Shown: positions 16,964 to 25,766, counted from the first letter of the stretch. The stretch is DNA of 64,000 nucleotides from an uncultured Desulfobulbaceae bacterium (GCA_947259115.1 CAMYKS010000006.1:124001-188000), one strand, 5' to 3'. Notes: generated by a model not told the origin, from the letters alone. Made by a program: numbers and translations.

Positions 16964-17401
16964 ATGACCCACGAAAAGCGCCGCACAGAAAGAATTGCAA
17001 TCAAAATACCGGTTTCCGTCCTGCTGCTGGACGACGAGACCGGTGCAGTACTTGCAGGTCCGGTGCAAGGCGAGGCGAGAAATTTTTCTCCCATGGGTTT
17101 GGCCCTTTCCCTGACAAATATAAAAATTGACAACTACCACCTGTTCTTTACCTGTCAGGACAACCCTTCCCATATCCTGAAAATCGGTATTGTTTTGCCG
17201 GATGATTTTGAAACAACGATTTCAATCCCTGGACGGCCTGTCTGGTATGACCGGGACAAGGAATTTCCGGAGGAGAAAAGAGCGCTGCTGGGTATCGAGT
17301 TTCTGCTGAAACCGAACGACCAGGTCATAAAAAAGCTGTCTAAAGAGCTTGCTGCTGCCGTTGAAGGCCCGACAAACTGGTGGCAGAAAAAGATATTCTA
17401 A
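16964..17401 (+). CDS. PilZ domain protein
   Basis: A 145-residue protein, essentially one PilZ domain, which binds cyclic di-GMP. The N-terminal motif RRTER (family RxxxR) and ARNFSPMGLALS (family [D/N]-x-S-x-x-G) are present, followed by a beta barrel with PGRPVWYDRD and LLGIEF. It lies 36 bases after manC, suggesting that cyclic di-GMP signalling is coupled to polysaccharide precursor supply, which is inference. Confidence 0.82.
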   Translation: MTHEKRRTERIAIKIPVSVLLLDDETGAVLAGPVQGEARNFSPMGLALSLTNIKIDNYHLFFTCQDNPSHILKIGIVLPDDFETTISIPGRPVWYDRDKEFPEEKRALLGIEFLLKPNDQVIKKLSKELAAAVEGPTNWWQKKIF

Positions 17402-17423
17402 ATTGAATTTGACTCACGCTTAA

Positions 17424-17454
17424 CCCGAATATTTCATGAACAGTTTTGAAAAAT
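17424..17454 (+). repeat. 31-bp dispersed repeat, copy of the 36.2-kb element end
   Basis: These 31 bases are identical, on the opposite strand, to 36263-36293, and similarity continues on both sides (about 45 of 50 aligned bases). The core TGAACAGTTTTGAAAAA is the terminal inverted repeat of the element at 36158-36280. Only one end is visible here, so this is a solo end or a decayed copy. Confidence 0.8.
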
Positions 17455-17674
17455 CATTTTAAGTACGTGAAAAAATCAGGCTAACCAGGTTCTTGTTTAC
17501 AACCGGGCAGTCATCTTTTCATAAAACTGCCTGGGAAGTACTTACAGGAAAATTAAGATGTTCAGCGGACATGGTGACCGTATTTGCAGAAGTCAAAAGA
17601 TGAAATGGTGAGAATGCTGTCTCCCTTAACTGGTATGATATTATCTTTTGCGCTTTCGCTGTGTTTGTTGAAAA

Positions 17675-18355
17675 ATGCAAACAAGAGAAAATGATAAAAT
17701 GGAAGAGATAGAAAGAGTAAACTATTACGCATCAGTAGAAGAAAAAACCAACATCATTTCCCATGCTATTGGTTTTGTTCTAAGCATAGTTGCTTTGGTG
17801 CTTCTGGTTACGTATGCAAGTTTTTATGGAAACATTTTGCATATTGTAAGTTTTAGCATTTTTGGCGCAAGTTTAATTCTTTTGTTTGCGGCTTCCACTT
17901 TCTACCACAGTGCTAAGAAGCCAGAGTTGCGAAGCCGATTGAGGGTCATTGACCACGCCTCTATTTACGTTCTCATTGCTGGAACCTACACTCCTTTTAC
18001 GCTTATAACGCTGAATGGCCCTGTCGGTTGGTCAATTTTGGGGGCTGCCTGGGGGTTGGCTTTAACTGGAATAATTTTGAAACTTTTTTTTACAGGAAAA
18101 TATAAATTAATTTCAACAGTAATGTATATTTTTATGGGGTGGATAATCGTTTTTGCCATAAAACCGGTAATACAAAATTTGCCTTTAGAAGGCTTGCTCT
18201 GGCTTGTTGCAGGTGGAGTTGCTTACACCATAGGCGCAATTCTATACAGCATTAATACAATAAAGTTCAATCACGCCATTTTTCATGTGTTTGTTTTGAT
18301 TGGCAGTCTTTGTCATTTTTTGTCGGTGTTTTTTTATGTTTTACCAAATAAATAA
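17675..18355 (+). CDS. Hemolysin III family membrane protein (PAQR-like)
   Basis: A 226-residue membrane protein with about seven hydrophobic helices. It shows the family pattern NIISHAIG, then STFYHSAK and RLRVIDHASIYVLIAGTYTPF, with the late histidine in the last helix region (NHAIFHVFVLIGSLCHF); these His residues are the metal site of the PAQR/CREST superfamily. ATG 17699 is an alternative start. The gene is markedly more AT-rich than its neighbours and stands alone between long gaps, which suggests acquisition by transfer. Haemolytic activity is not implied by the family name. Confidence 0.85.
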   Translation: MQTRENDKMEEIERVNYYASVEEKTNIISHAIGFVLSIVALVLLVTYASFYGNILHIVSFSIFGASLILLFAASTFYHSAKKPELRSRLRVIDHASIYVLIAGTYTPFTLITLNGPVGWSILGAAWGLALTGIILKLFFTGKYKLISTVMYIFMGWIIVFAIKPVIQNLPLEGLLWLVAGGVAYTIGAILYSINTIKFNHAIFHVFVLIGSLCHFLSVFFYVLPNK

Positions 18356-18656
18356 TTCAGCGTAACCAATAAGAATTATTGAAAGCAGAAAAACTCCATT
18401 GCCCCTGGACATAGAAACTTTAAAGCAGGCTCAAAAAGTTACAATTGTGGTAAGCAATGTGGACTTTTTATTTGTAGTGCTAATCACATCGTCGTTATTT
18501 CAAAATATAAATCCTCTCAAGTAGCCTGTATAAGTCTTTCTCTCTAGTCTGGTCAAATATGACCAATTTCTTGACTTTCAAGTAGTTATTTAATACAGAT
18601 TATTACTTATTATAAGTTGTTACTTAGCTGCAAACCACTTCCAGGAGCCATTTCTG
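18356..18656. other. Gene-free interval
   Basis: AT-rich DNA between the hemolysin III gene and the broken sensor gene. I see no feature that I can support. Confidence 0.5.
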
Positions 18657-18731
18657 ATGACCGGTTTGTCCGTTTTTACATATTTTAGGCCTTCTAAGGT
18701 ATTCACATACCCCAGGAGGCTTTTATGTTTT

Positions 18732-20379
18732 GTGGACCGGAAAATAAGCAAACCAGACAAGCCGCTCACTTTGTTCTTCCTGCTTATCCTTCTGCTGAGC
18801 AGCCCTTTTTCAGCCTGGGCGGAGAAAATACTCCAAAAATCCAATTAACTCCCGAAGAGCGAGCCTGGCCGGCAGAGCACCCGAATGTTACATTCGGTTT
18901 CACAGACTCTTTTGAACCATTTCTGATCCGAGGTGTTAGGGATCAACACATCGGCATTTTAGTAGACTTTTTAAAAGAACTGAACTTGCGGCTAGGCACC
19001 CATTTTGCGCTGGAAGTCGATTCCTGGTCGGTGATACTGGAAAAGGTAAAACAAAAGGATATGGGTGCAGTTTTGGGTGTCGCTCATCATACGGCCGATG
19101 CCTTTGGACTATTGAAAACGGTTCCTTACTTTACAGTCTATCCTACTTTTTTTGCACGTTAAGATACGCCGATTGCCATAAAGAGTTTGGATGATTTACG
19201 CGGCAAATCTGTTGCTATACTAGACAAAGCCAAGGTAATGGAAAGCATCCTTGACCTTATGGGACCGAGGTCGAAATATCGCGGCACCCCGATAACCTGA
19301 CAACTTTGAAGATGGTTTTTGAGGGGAAGGTTGACTTTTCATTCGGATTGTCCACCCATTCTTACTATATCAATAAATACGGTCTGGTGGGGGTGAAGCC
19401 GGTCCACGTCTTGTTGGAAAGACCTTCAAAAGTTGGCATGGCGGTTCGGACAGATTGGCCGGAACTCGTAGCCATTCTTAATAAGGCGATTTCCAGTTTT
19501 TCAGATCAAGAAATCGATACTATTGTCGGACGCTGGATAGACCTTCCAGTTCAGAAGAAAGAATTAGACCTGACTCCAGAAGAGCGAGCTTGGCTCGACC
19601 TCAAGCATACGGTTGGAGTGCGGGTTGTCGACTGGCCGCCATACATGATCGCCAAAGACAACGAACCGCCGCAGGGCATTGTTATTGAGTATCTCAAGCT
19701 GATCGGGGAACGGTCCGGGATCACGTTTAAATATGAAGTGACCGACCAGCCGTTTGCCGAGTTCATCGAAAGCATGAAGCAGCACAAGGGCCCCGACATG
19801 ACTCCGGTCATCATTCCAACACCAGAGCGTCAACAGTACCTCTCCTTTTCAAAGACCTATATCTCATCTCCCTATGTCATCTTTATTCGGGATCAGGATG
19901 AACCAATCCTGGATGTCAACGGCCTGGCCGAAAAGACAGTTGCGGTTCCGCGAGGCTTTGTATTGCATGATAAACTGGCCAGGGAAGATATCCCCATGAT
20001 TGTTCAATTCTACGTGGATATATTTACCAGGAAACTGGGCAAGAAAATAAAATCCATCCCTGCCAAGGTCATGAAAACCCTGCAGAGCTATAACTGGCCC
20101 GGTAATGTCCGTGAACTGCAAAACGTTATCGAACGGATGGTTATCGCCACGACAGATGCCAAACTGCAGCTGCCGGATGAGTTCAGCCAGGCGGACCAGG
20201 CAGCATCACCCTCTGAAAGTTTCAAATCCCTGCGCGATATGGAACGCGACTATATTGTCAGTGTCCTTGAAAAAACCGGCTGGAAGGTGAGCGGCAAAGA
20301 CAGCGCCGCCGAGATCCTCGGGCTTGACCGCAGCACCTTGCGGGCCAGGATGAAGAAGCTTGGGATTCATAAAAAGTGA
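18732..20379 (+). pseudogene. Broken periplasmic-sensor gene fused to a sigma-54 activator tail
   Basis: One ancestral gene is now spread over three frames. A signal peptide (GTG 18732; LTLFFLLILLLSSPFSAWAEK) is in one frame; near 18835 it shifts to a second frame reading QLTPEERAWPAEHPNV, the start of a solute-binding (SBP_bac_3) sensor domain. That frame hits TAA at 19160-19162, although the family sequence continues in frame beyond it (DTPIAIKSLDDLRGKSVAIL). Near 19262 it shifts to a third frame (TEVEISRHPDNLTTLKMVF), which runs into a second sensor domain (DLTPEERAWLDL). At about 19977 the sensor abruptly joins the end of a sigma-54 activator: [26 protein letters not shown] and a Fis-type helix-turn-helix to residue 357. 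Everything between, including the AAA+ core, is missing. A product from 19306 could exist but would lack both membrane targeting and ATPase. Confidence 0.8.
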
Positions 20380-20387
20380 TAGACAAA

Positions 20388-20500
20388 GGCACTAAGGCAC
20401 AGAGTTTAAAAACTTGATAGCTACATTTTATGTACTTAGAAACCTTGACACTTCTTTGTCATGAAGTCATAGGGCATAGATACCTTTGTGCCTTTGTGCC
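20388..20500. repeat. Imperfect inverted repeat of GGCACAAAGG units
   Basis: 20388-20401 pairs with 20487-20500 with one mismatch. Both arms repeat the unit GGCAC-A/T-AAGG. It follows the pseudogene stop and contains no gene. Confidence 0.5.
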
Positions 20501-20584
20501 TGTAGCCATCAATTTCAAATCTGTCCCCTTGAGAACGCGACAACTCCTTTACCTTCCGCATCAAAAAAACGTATATATCAACAC

Positions 20585-20613
20585 TTGACTTGTACATACA
20601 AATGATGTACATT
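20585..20613 (+). promoter_or_regulatory. Toxin-antitoxin promoter with paired TGTACA sites
   Basis: TTGACT (20585-20590) and TACATT (20608-20613) are separated by 17 bases, a good sigma-70 layout. Two TGTACA palindromes (20591-20596 and 20606-20611) sit in the spacer and over the -10 box, where an autoregulatory antitoxin would bind. The predicted start of transcription is about 20620, one base before the toxin ATG. Confidence 0.55.
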
Positions 20614-20620
20614 TTTTATC

Positions 20621-20905
20621 ATGAAATATGATTGGAATTCAGACAAAAACGAGTGGCTGAAAAAACACCGTAATATTTCATTTGAACAGATTGTTTTCCA
20701 TCTCAGCCAAGGTGATGTCTGGATGGTTGCCGATCACCCGGACCAGGAAAAGTATGCAGGACAGCGAATTTATTTCGTTGTGGTTGAAAATTACGTTTAC
20801 CTGGTTCCTCACATTATTGAAAAGGATTACATCTTTTTGAAAACAATCATTCCAAGCAGAAAGGCAACAAAAGACTATTTAAAAGAACAGGAAGACCAGC
20901 CATGA
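20621..20905 (+). CDS. BrnT-like toxin of a type II toxin-antitoxin pair
   Basis: A 94-residue protein resembling the BrnT ribonuclease toxin family: YDWNSDKNEWLKKHRNISFEQIV at the start, then HPDQEKY and GQRIYFVVVE, ending IIPSRKATKDYL. Such toxins fold like RelE and cut RNA. The gene overlaps the next by four bases (ATGA), as in most type II pairs. No ribosome binding site is visible, and the promoter places the mRNA start at about the ATG, so it may be translated from a leaderless message. It lies in the decayed stretch 18.6-23 kb. Confidence 0.72.
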   Translation: MKYDWNSDKNEWLKKHRNISFEQIVFHLSQGDVWMVADHPDQEKYAGQRIYFVVVENYVYLVPHIIEKDYIFLKTIIPSRKATKDYLKEQEDQP

Positions 20906-21174
20906 AACTTGATAAAGAAGAGAAAGAAATACTGAAGGCATATGAATCCGGCCAGTTGAAACTGTCCAGGCCCTCCCAGAAAGAGCTGAAGGCGATCAAG
21001 GCTGCTGCCGAGAGCACCTTTAAAAAAGACAAGCGCATTACAATTCGACTCTATGATCACGACTTTAAAGGGATCCAGAAAAAGGCCCTGCAGATGGGCA
21101 TCCCCTATCAAACGTTGATCTCCGGTATTATCCACCGGTATATTGAAGGCGACCTGGTTTCAAAAGACGGTTAA
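20902..21174 (+). CDS. Antitoxin partner of the BrnT-like toxin
   Basis: A 90-residue protein overlapping the toxin gene by four bases. The first half is charged and helical (EEKEILKAYESGQLK). The second half, ITIRLYDHDFKGIQKKALQMG followed by PYQTLISGIIHRYIEG, has the ribbon-helix-helix form of CopG/BrnA-type DNA-binding antitoxins. It would neutralise the toxin and repress the shared promoter at the TGTACA sites. Confidence 0.75.
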   Translation: MKLDKEEKEILKAYESGQLKLSRPSQKELKAIKAAAESTFKKDKRITIRLYDHDFKGIQKKALQMGIPYQTLISGIIHRYIEGDLVSKDG

Positions 21175-21488
21175 CAAAGAGCCTCCAGTCTTCAGTCTTC
21201 AGTCTCCAGCCTATCTTTTCCTTCCATCATCTCCCTAACAACCATAAAGACCTAAACCTACAACAGCAATACTGGTCATATTTAACCATATTGGTAATAT
21301 TTGACCATTAATAGAGCTTTTTGCTGGACATTAGCCTCAACAGCGCCCCATTTTACCTTAAACAAATCATTAACTTGAAGCTTTTTTCCAGGGGATTTTC
21401 TGTTTTGGCACGAAGATTGAAATAGAAATCATTATAATCTGGATACGGTTTCTTAAAAACAGCAATTATCTGAGCAGAGGAGACTGGT
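21175..21488. other. Gene-free interval
   Basis: It begins with a short run of AGTCTTC/AGTCTCC units (about 21186-21210) resembling the core of the dispersed repeat family. The rest shows no gene. Confidence 0.45.
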
Positions 21489-21770
21489 ATGGTTGTTGTC
21501 ACATTCAAATTAAAGGGTAAACCCGAGACTCGCCTTGAAATCAGCCAATCATTACAGGGTATTGCCGATAAGGTAAAAAAACTTGAGGGGTGTGTGGATA
21601 CACGTATTTATCAAGACACCGATGATGAGAACATTTTTTTCATGATCGAGGAGTGGCAGCAGCAGCGGCACCTGGATGACCATATGAAAACAAGTCTGTT
21701 CAGAGCTCTACTCGGCATCAAGGGGCTGCTGGTCAAAGAACCGGAAATCAAATTCATGGCCGAGAATTAA
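21489..21770 (+). CDS. Antibiotic biosynthesis monooxygenase (ABM) family protein
   Basis: A 93-residue ferredoxin-like dimeric alpha-beta barrel subunit with VVVTFKLKGKPE at the start and FFMIEEWQQQRHLDDHMKT, the usual E-W-x-x-x-x-x-L-x-x-H pattern. Members include small quinol monooxygenases and haem-handling proteins, and the substrate here is unknown. A good binding site (AGAGGAGA) precedes ATG. It is 34 bases upstream of the DUF2092 gene, so the two are likely co-transcribed. Confidence 0.8.
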   Translation: MVVVTFKLKGKPETRLEISQSLQGIADKVKKLEGCVDTRIYQDTDDENIFFMIEEWQQQRHLDDHMKTSLFRALLGIKGLLVKEPEIKFMAEN

Positions 21771-21804
21771 ATCAATCACTTATTAAGGAGGATAAACAGA
21801 TAAC

Positions 21805-22503
21805 ATGAAAAAGATAATATCAATATTGGTTTTGGGGGTCCTGGCAGCATTTCTACTTTCTGCACTTGGGCCAATCAAAGCTTCTGAGTCTGAACCAGAC
21901 GACCGGCAGGCCATGGACATCCTGCAGAACATGGCCAAAACCCTGGCCGAGGCCAAACAGTTCAGTGTTTCGGTCAACAGCAGTTATGACGCGCCCCAGG
22001 AAAACGGCCAGATGGTCGAATTCGGAGCATTGCGCAACATCCAGGTCAAGCGGCCCGATAAGATGCGGGTCGATGTGCAGAAAAGTGACGGCGACCAGCG
22101 TATAACGGTTTTTGACGGCAAGCAGATCATCGTCCACAACGTCACTGAAAACATCTATGCAAAGGCCGACAAAGTCGGCAGTGTCGATGATGCTGTCAAG
22201 CACCTGGTCGGTGTCCTGAAAACGCCGCTGCCGCTGGGCAGGCTTTTCCGGACAACCATTCCTGCCGAACTGGAGCAGATGGTTGAAGAAATTGATTATG
22301 TCGAACTCAACATGCTGACCGATGTGCCAACCGACCACCTGGCCGTCCGCACCAGGGATGTTGATTTCCAGATATGGATTGCCCAGGGTAAAGAGCCGCT
22401 GCCCAGGCGGATCGTCATAACCTACAGATCTACAGGGCGCTTGGCGGTGGTTGGCAGATTCGCGACAACCGGGACCCGGTCGAGCTGCTGCCCGAAGACA
22501 TGA
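21805..22503 (+). CDS. DUF2092 periplasmic protein, C-terminus replaced by fusion
   Basis: A signal peptide (MKKIISILVLGVLAAFLLSA) precedes a LolA-like DUF2092 domain: QAMDILQNMAKTLAEAKQFS, LRNIQVKRPDKMRVDVQ, then DYVELNMLTDVPTDHLAV. Binding site AAGGAGG is excellent. The domain reads normally to PLPRRIVITYRS, after which the last 25 residues (to SSCCPKT) are unlike the family. At that same point the next reading frame carries the tail of a TolC/NodT-type outer-membrane efflux protein (22422-22574). The gene therefore lost its own 3' end by a deletion that joined it to another gene. Function of the remaining protein is doubtful. Confidence 0.75.
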   Translation: MKKIISILVLGVLAAFLLSALGPIKASESEPDDRQAMDILQNMAKTLAEAKQFSVSVNSSYDAPQENGQMVEFGALRNIQVKRPDKMRVDVQKSDGDQRITVFDGKQIIVHNVTENIYAKADKVGSVDDAVKHLVGVLKTPLPLGRLFRTTIPAELEQMVEEIDYVELNMLTDVPTDHLAVRTRDVDFQIWIAQGKEPLPRRIVITYRSTGRLAVVGRFATTGTRSSCCPKT

Positions 22504-22574
22504 AGGTTGAGATGATCCAAAGGACAAAGGCCTGGGAAGGGGTGCTTGATTCAGATGAAAAATCCTCCCACTGA
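22422..22574 (+). pseudogene. C-terminal remnant of a TolC/NodT-type outer-membrane efflux protein
   Basis: In the frame offset from the DUF2092 gene the DNA reads LQIYRALGGGWQIRDN, then LLPEDMKVEMIQRTKAWEG, to a TGA at 22572. The phrase YxALGGGWxIR followed by a M-x-x-R-T segment is the hallmark end of NodT-family outer-membrane factors. Only this tail remains, with no start or binding site. It shows that an RND/TolC efflux operon once lay here. Confidence 0.65.
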
Positions 22575-22726
22575 GAGGAAAGAAGAACATCCAACATTGA
22601 ACGTTGAACATCGAATATTTAATAAAACAAAACATTGAAAACTAGAAGTCGGAATCTTCGCTTACCTCGATGTTCAATCTTTTAATATTTTGTAGTTAAA
22701 AATAAACGGGCAAGAGGTGAAATACA

Positions 22727-23146
22727 ATGATCCTTAACATCGCCATAGCCGCTGTCATGCTGGTGGTGACAACCGCAATCCATGCCGCAGCCATGATGCT
22801 GGGGCTACAGGCGATCAGATCGGAAGGCGCTCCCTCACTCAAGCGACTGACACGTGTTTTTCGGGTCAGCTCCATAGTCATACTTATGTCTCTTGCCGCG
22901 CTTCTGGAGGTGCTGGTCTTCGCGCTCGCCTACCTGGCCCTGAACGCCATCGAAGGTCTGGAGAAGGCCCTGTATTTTTCCATGGTCACCTTTACCACGC
23001 TGGGATACGGAGAGATTGTACTTGATGAACAGTGGCGTTTGCTGGCCTCCTTTGAGGCGGCCAACGGTATCATTATGTTCGGCTGGACCACCGCTGTAGT
23101 CATTGCCGCTGTCCAACGCATCTACTTTGGCGAAAAAACGACATAA
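22727..23146 (+). CDS. Small two-helix potassium channel protein
   Basis: A 139-residue membrane protein with three or four hydrophobic segments. A pore loop TFTTLGYGE (about 88-96) carries the potassium selectivity filter TLGYG. It belongs to the Ion_trans_2 type with no cytosolic RCK domain, so gating control is not visible. The pore-lining helix follows (ANGIIMFGWTTAVVIAAVQ). It is the last gene of the plus-strand run ABM-DUF2092-channel. Confidence 0.85.
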   Translation: MILNIAIAAVMLVVTTAIHAAAMMLGLQAIRSEGAPSLKRLTRVFRVSSIVILMSLAALLEVLVFALAYLALNAIEGLEKALYFSMVTFTTLGYGEIVLDEQWRLLASFEAANGIIMFGWTTAVVIAAVQRIYFGEKTT

Positions 23147-23346
23147 TAAATTTAAAAACATTTTATTTGTTGGGATACGGTCTAGTTTGTAAATATCATA
23201 CAGTATGCTTACATAGCCGACTTGTGATTTCTGCTATAAAAGTTGTGAATGACTCTCAAGGGTCTCATGTGTCCAGTGGATATATGGACCCTTTCTGAAT
23301 GATCAAAAGGGGGGCTGCACTATAAAGAAAATCTTAAGCTTGATGA

Positions 23347-24654
23347 TTACTGTCCCTCTATTCTCTTTCTAAACCAACGTATTAAATCAATTTTAACCAC
23401 TGCCATATCAAGGTGGTATATTTCTCTGGGAAAGAGGAGCTCCGCCACCCCGGAATCAAAGATCCGCTTCACCTCGTATTCGTCGTGGGATACATCTTTT
23501 TTATAGATGTAATCGAGGTAACTCTTATTGGTATGCACGATGAATTCGACCCGCATACCACCCATGCGCGCAAAAAATTTCAACATAGGAGTTGATGCAG
23601 AACTGCCGATGCTGGAGCTTTTGTGCCTGGCGCCTCCCAGGGTATCGGATATATCTTCCAGGGTCATAAAAGAGTTGGCGCAGATGGCGCTTTCCGTAAG
23701 ATGCTTCTGAAACAGCCGCACCTCGGCAACCGTGTCCAGGACACCCAGAAGGCCCAGCTCATCATCAACTGCTACAGCAGGATTTTCCTCATTTTTCCGC
23801 ATGAGCTTCAGGACCTTAGCCTCGGGTGGTTTTTTTCTGACACTCACATAAATGGGGATTTCCCGGTCGTTTTCCTTGAAGCGTCGACGCTTGATCAGAG
23901 TCAATTTCTGGCCGGGCTCAGGTTTTATGTCGGCAGCCTCGGCCATGTTGAGGACCCGCACATCTTTACAGGAGAAATCCTTTTGGGCATGGGTGCTTAA
24001 CAGATAAAATATATCAAGCTCGCCAATTTTGATTTCCGGACTCCAGACATGGGCGTTTAAAAAGTGCAGGAAATCTGCAAATTTTGCCTCAACCTCCGTC
24101 TCCCGTTCACGCTGGTCGATGGAGCCGGCCAGGCTCATGAGGATGAGTTTGCGCTTGGCCTCAAAACGAGCCTTTTTGTGATAACGGGCATCAAACATGA
24201 TGATGAGCAGTTTCACCGGGCTGCTGGTAATATCGATCTCATTGGTTATTTCAATGAAGGGGGCGTAGTTTGCCAGGATCTTATTTTTCAGGTAGCGGAT
24301 AACGTCATCAGCTGTTTTTGAGTAACTGTCAACTCTGGAAATAATTTCACGCTCGCTCCCATGTATGCCGAACATGTTCCCCAGCAGCCTGTAGGCCCGC
24401 TTTTCAACCCTCTGGCGCCTTTCCTTGTCTTGCAAAAGGTTTTGTATCTCAGAAAAGGAGCTTACATCCATGAATTCAAAGATCTGGTTCCGGGTTGCCC
24501 GGTACTTGGTAACCAATTCCTTGTCCCTGAGACATTTGGCCCTTTGGCGGGATTCAGCACTGAAAACCCTGAAACCTGGAGGCGTATCAGCCGATGCGAA
24601 AGGCCCGGTCTGCTCAAGGAGTGAATAAATTGTATTGGACCAGATATTAGACAT
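23347..24654 (-). CDS. Hypothetical protein, 435 residues, family not recognised
   Basis: A full-length, well-composed minus-strand frame with coding-like amino acid use and no internal stop, so I take it as real. I recognise no domain. It has no signal peptide and no clear transmembrane helix. The middle (about 150-260) is rich in Lys/Arg/Glu (RKLILMSLAGSIDQRERETEVEAKF), and the end contains MGGMRVEFIVHTNKSYLDYIY followed by HDEYEVKRIF, which could be a nucleotide-binding or nuclease core, but I cannot say. It stands alone, with a dispersed repeat array just upstream of its start. Confidence 0.65.
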   Translation of the reverse strand: MSNIWSNTIYSLLEQTGPFASADTPPGFRVFSAESRQRAKCLRDKELVTKYRATRNQIFEFMDVSSFSEIQNLLQDKERRQRVEKRAYRLLGNMFGIHGSEREIISRVDSYSKTADDVIRYLKNKILANYAPFIEITNEIDITSSPVKLLIIMFDARYHKKARFEAKRKLILMSLAGSIDQRERETEVEAKFADFLHFLNAHVWSPEIKIGELDIFYLLSTHAQKDFSCKDVRVLNMAEAADIKPEPGQKLTLIKRRRFKENDREIPIYVSVRKKPPEAKVLKLMRKNEENPAVAVDDELGLLGVLDTVAEVRLFQKHLTESAICANSFMTLEDISDTLGGARHKSSSIGSSASTPMLKFFARMGGMRVEFIVHTNKSYLDYIYKKDVSHDEYEVKRIFDSGVAELLFPREIYHLDMAVVKIDLIRWFRKRIEGQ

Positions 24655-24955
24655 GGATAAGTACCTTTTTACAAACCAAGACTATCACATCTACAGCGGA
24701 GTCTTGCTCCGCTCGCTTTCCTGTCAAAGATAAATGGGCAAATTCAAATATAGCCCAATGACCTGCTCCGCTTATCCGAAGTCTCCACTACGTACCGCTT
24801 ATCCAAAGTCTCCACTACGTTCCGCTTATCCGAAGTCTCAACTACGTTCCGCTTATCCCGAAGTCTCCACTAAGTTCCGCTTATCTGCAACAGTCTCGAC
24901 TTGTATAGACGAGTTTTATGTTTGAGTCTTTTTAAGATTAGGATCTATAGGCTGA
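24655..24955. other. Repeat-rich intergenic region
   Basis: It contains a 7-bp hairpin AGCGGAG-TCTTG-CTCCGCT (24695-24713) followed by CGCTTTCCTG, and then the 27-bp tandem array listed separately. The short open frame running through the array is just its translation, with a repeated SAYPKSPLR. Confidence 0.8.
24768..24900. repeat. 27-bp tandem repeat, four copies and a partial fifth
   Basis: Units start at 24768, 24795, 24822, 24849 and 24877 (the fourth has one extra base). Each begins CCGCTTATCC, continues GAAGTCTCCACTACG and is one or two bases different from the next. There are no unique spacers, so it is not CRISPR. The core is shared with the dispersed CGGAGTCTC/CGCTTACC family. Confidence 0.92.
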
Positions 24956-25681
24956 TTATTGAATTAAGCTGAAGAAATTGTCAAACATTTTTATGAACTG
25001 CATCCGGACCGTGGCCTGGTACTTCTGTGCATCTTTCAGCAACGTGGTCGGGTTAATCACCTTGTCCTGTAGGGTGGCAAGCCATTTAGAGTCCATGGTG
25101 AGCCAGTTTTTTACATTTTCCGGGGCAGCGGCATGGTTGTCGAACTGCAGGCCCAGGATATGGGGGCGCCCACGCAGTGAAATTGCTTCAACCTGGCATT
25201 CAGCAGATGTGGCTAAAATGCTCAAATGGCTGGGAAGAGGCTCCTGCACAGCCTGGGCGTGCCATTTGAATAAAGGCAAATGCTGGGGAAGGTCTTTGAA
25301 AACAGGATGGGTTTTCCCTTCGTGGGTGAGAAAGCCCTGGATATAACCGATGCTGGATTGAAAATTGGGGCCGACTTTAGCTCCAAGCACATCAGCAAGC
25401 AACTGGTGCCCCAGGCAAAAGCCGAGGTAGGGAACATCCTGTGCTATGGCTTTTTTGATTGCTTTCTTTTCTGCGCTCAGAAACGGGTAGAGTTGCTCCT
25501 GGTTAACATTCGGGCCGCCGCCGAGGACTATAAGTGCCGTATAGCCTTTTAGCTCAGGGATATTTTCTTCCCAGACATGGATGATGTCCATTTTTATTTT
25601 GTGATGCTTCGCAGCACTGAGAAGAAATTGCCCAGGCCCCTCCCATGGATTGTGCTGGAAAACAAGTACCTTTCTGGCCAT
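24956..25681 (-). CDS. Class I glutamine amidotransferase-like protein
   Basis: A 241-residue stand-alone GATase1 domain. The nucleophile elbow GFCLGHQLLADVLGA has the catalytic Cys, and TALIVLGGGPNVN precedes it. At the usual catalytic His-x-Glu position it reads LQFDNHAAAPE rather than the common QFHPE, so the triad is shifted or altered. The family covers GMP synthase-like and gamma-glutamyl hydrolase-like proteins of unknown substrate. It is a single gene on the minus strand. Confidence 0.82.
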   Translation of the reverse strand: MARKVLVFQHNPWEGPGQFLLSAAKHHKIKMDIIHVWEENIPELKGYTALIVLGGGPNVNQEQLYPFLSAEKKAIKKAIAQDVPYLGFCLGHQLLADVLGAKVGPNFQSSIGYIQGFLTHEGKTHPVFKDLPQHLPLFKWHAQAVQEPLPSHLSILATSAECQVEAISLRGRPHILGLQFDNHAAAPENVKNWLTMDSKWLATLQDKVINPTTLLKDAQKYQATVRMQFIKMFDNFFSLIQ

Positions 25682-25766
25682 AAACCGATTCTTTATCGTG
25701 TAGTAGCGTATAATTCAAAAGAAATATCTACAGTTGAGTAATCGCAGGCAACCATCCTGCGCAACC

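Noticed and set aside
19160..19162. TAA as a recoded (readthrough) stop
   Set aside because: Two frameshifts in the same gene make ordinary decay far more likely than programmed recoding.
24768..24900. Possible CRISPR array
   Set aside because: Units are contiguous with no unique spacers, and no cas genes are near.
24734..24925. 63-residue open frame with repeated SAYPKSPLR
   Set aside because: It is the translation of the 27-bp tandem array; no binding site and no independent coding evidence.
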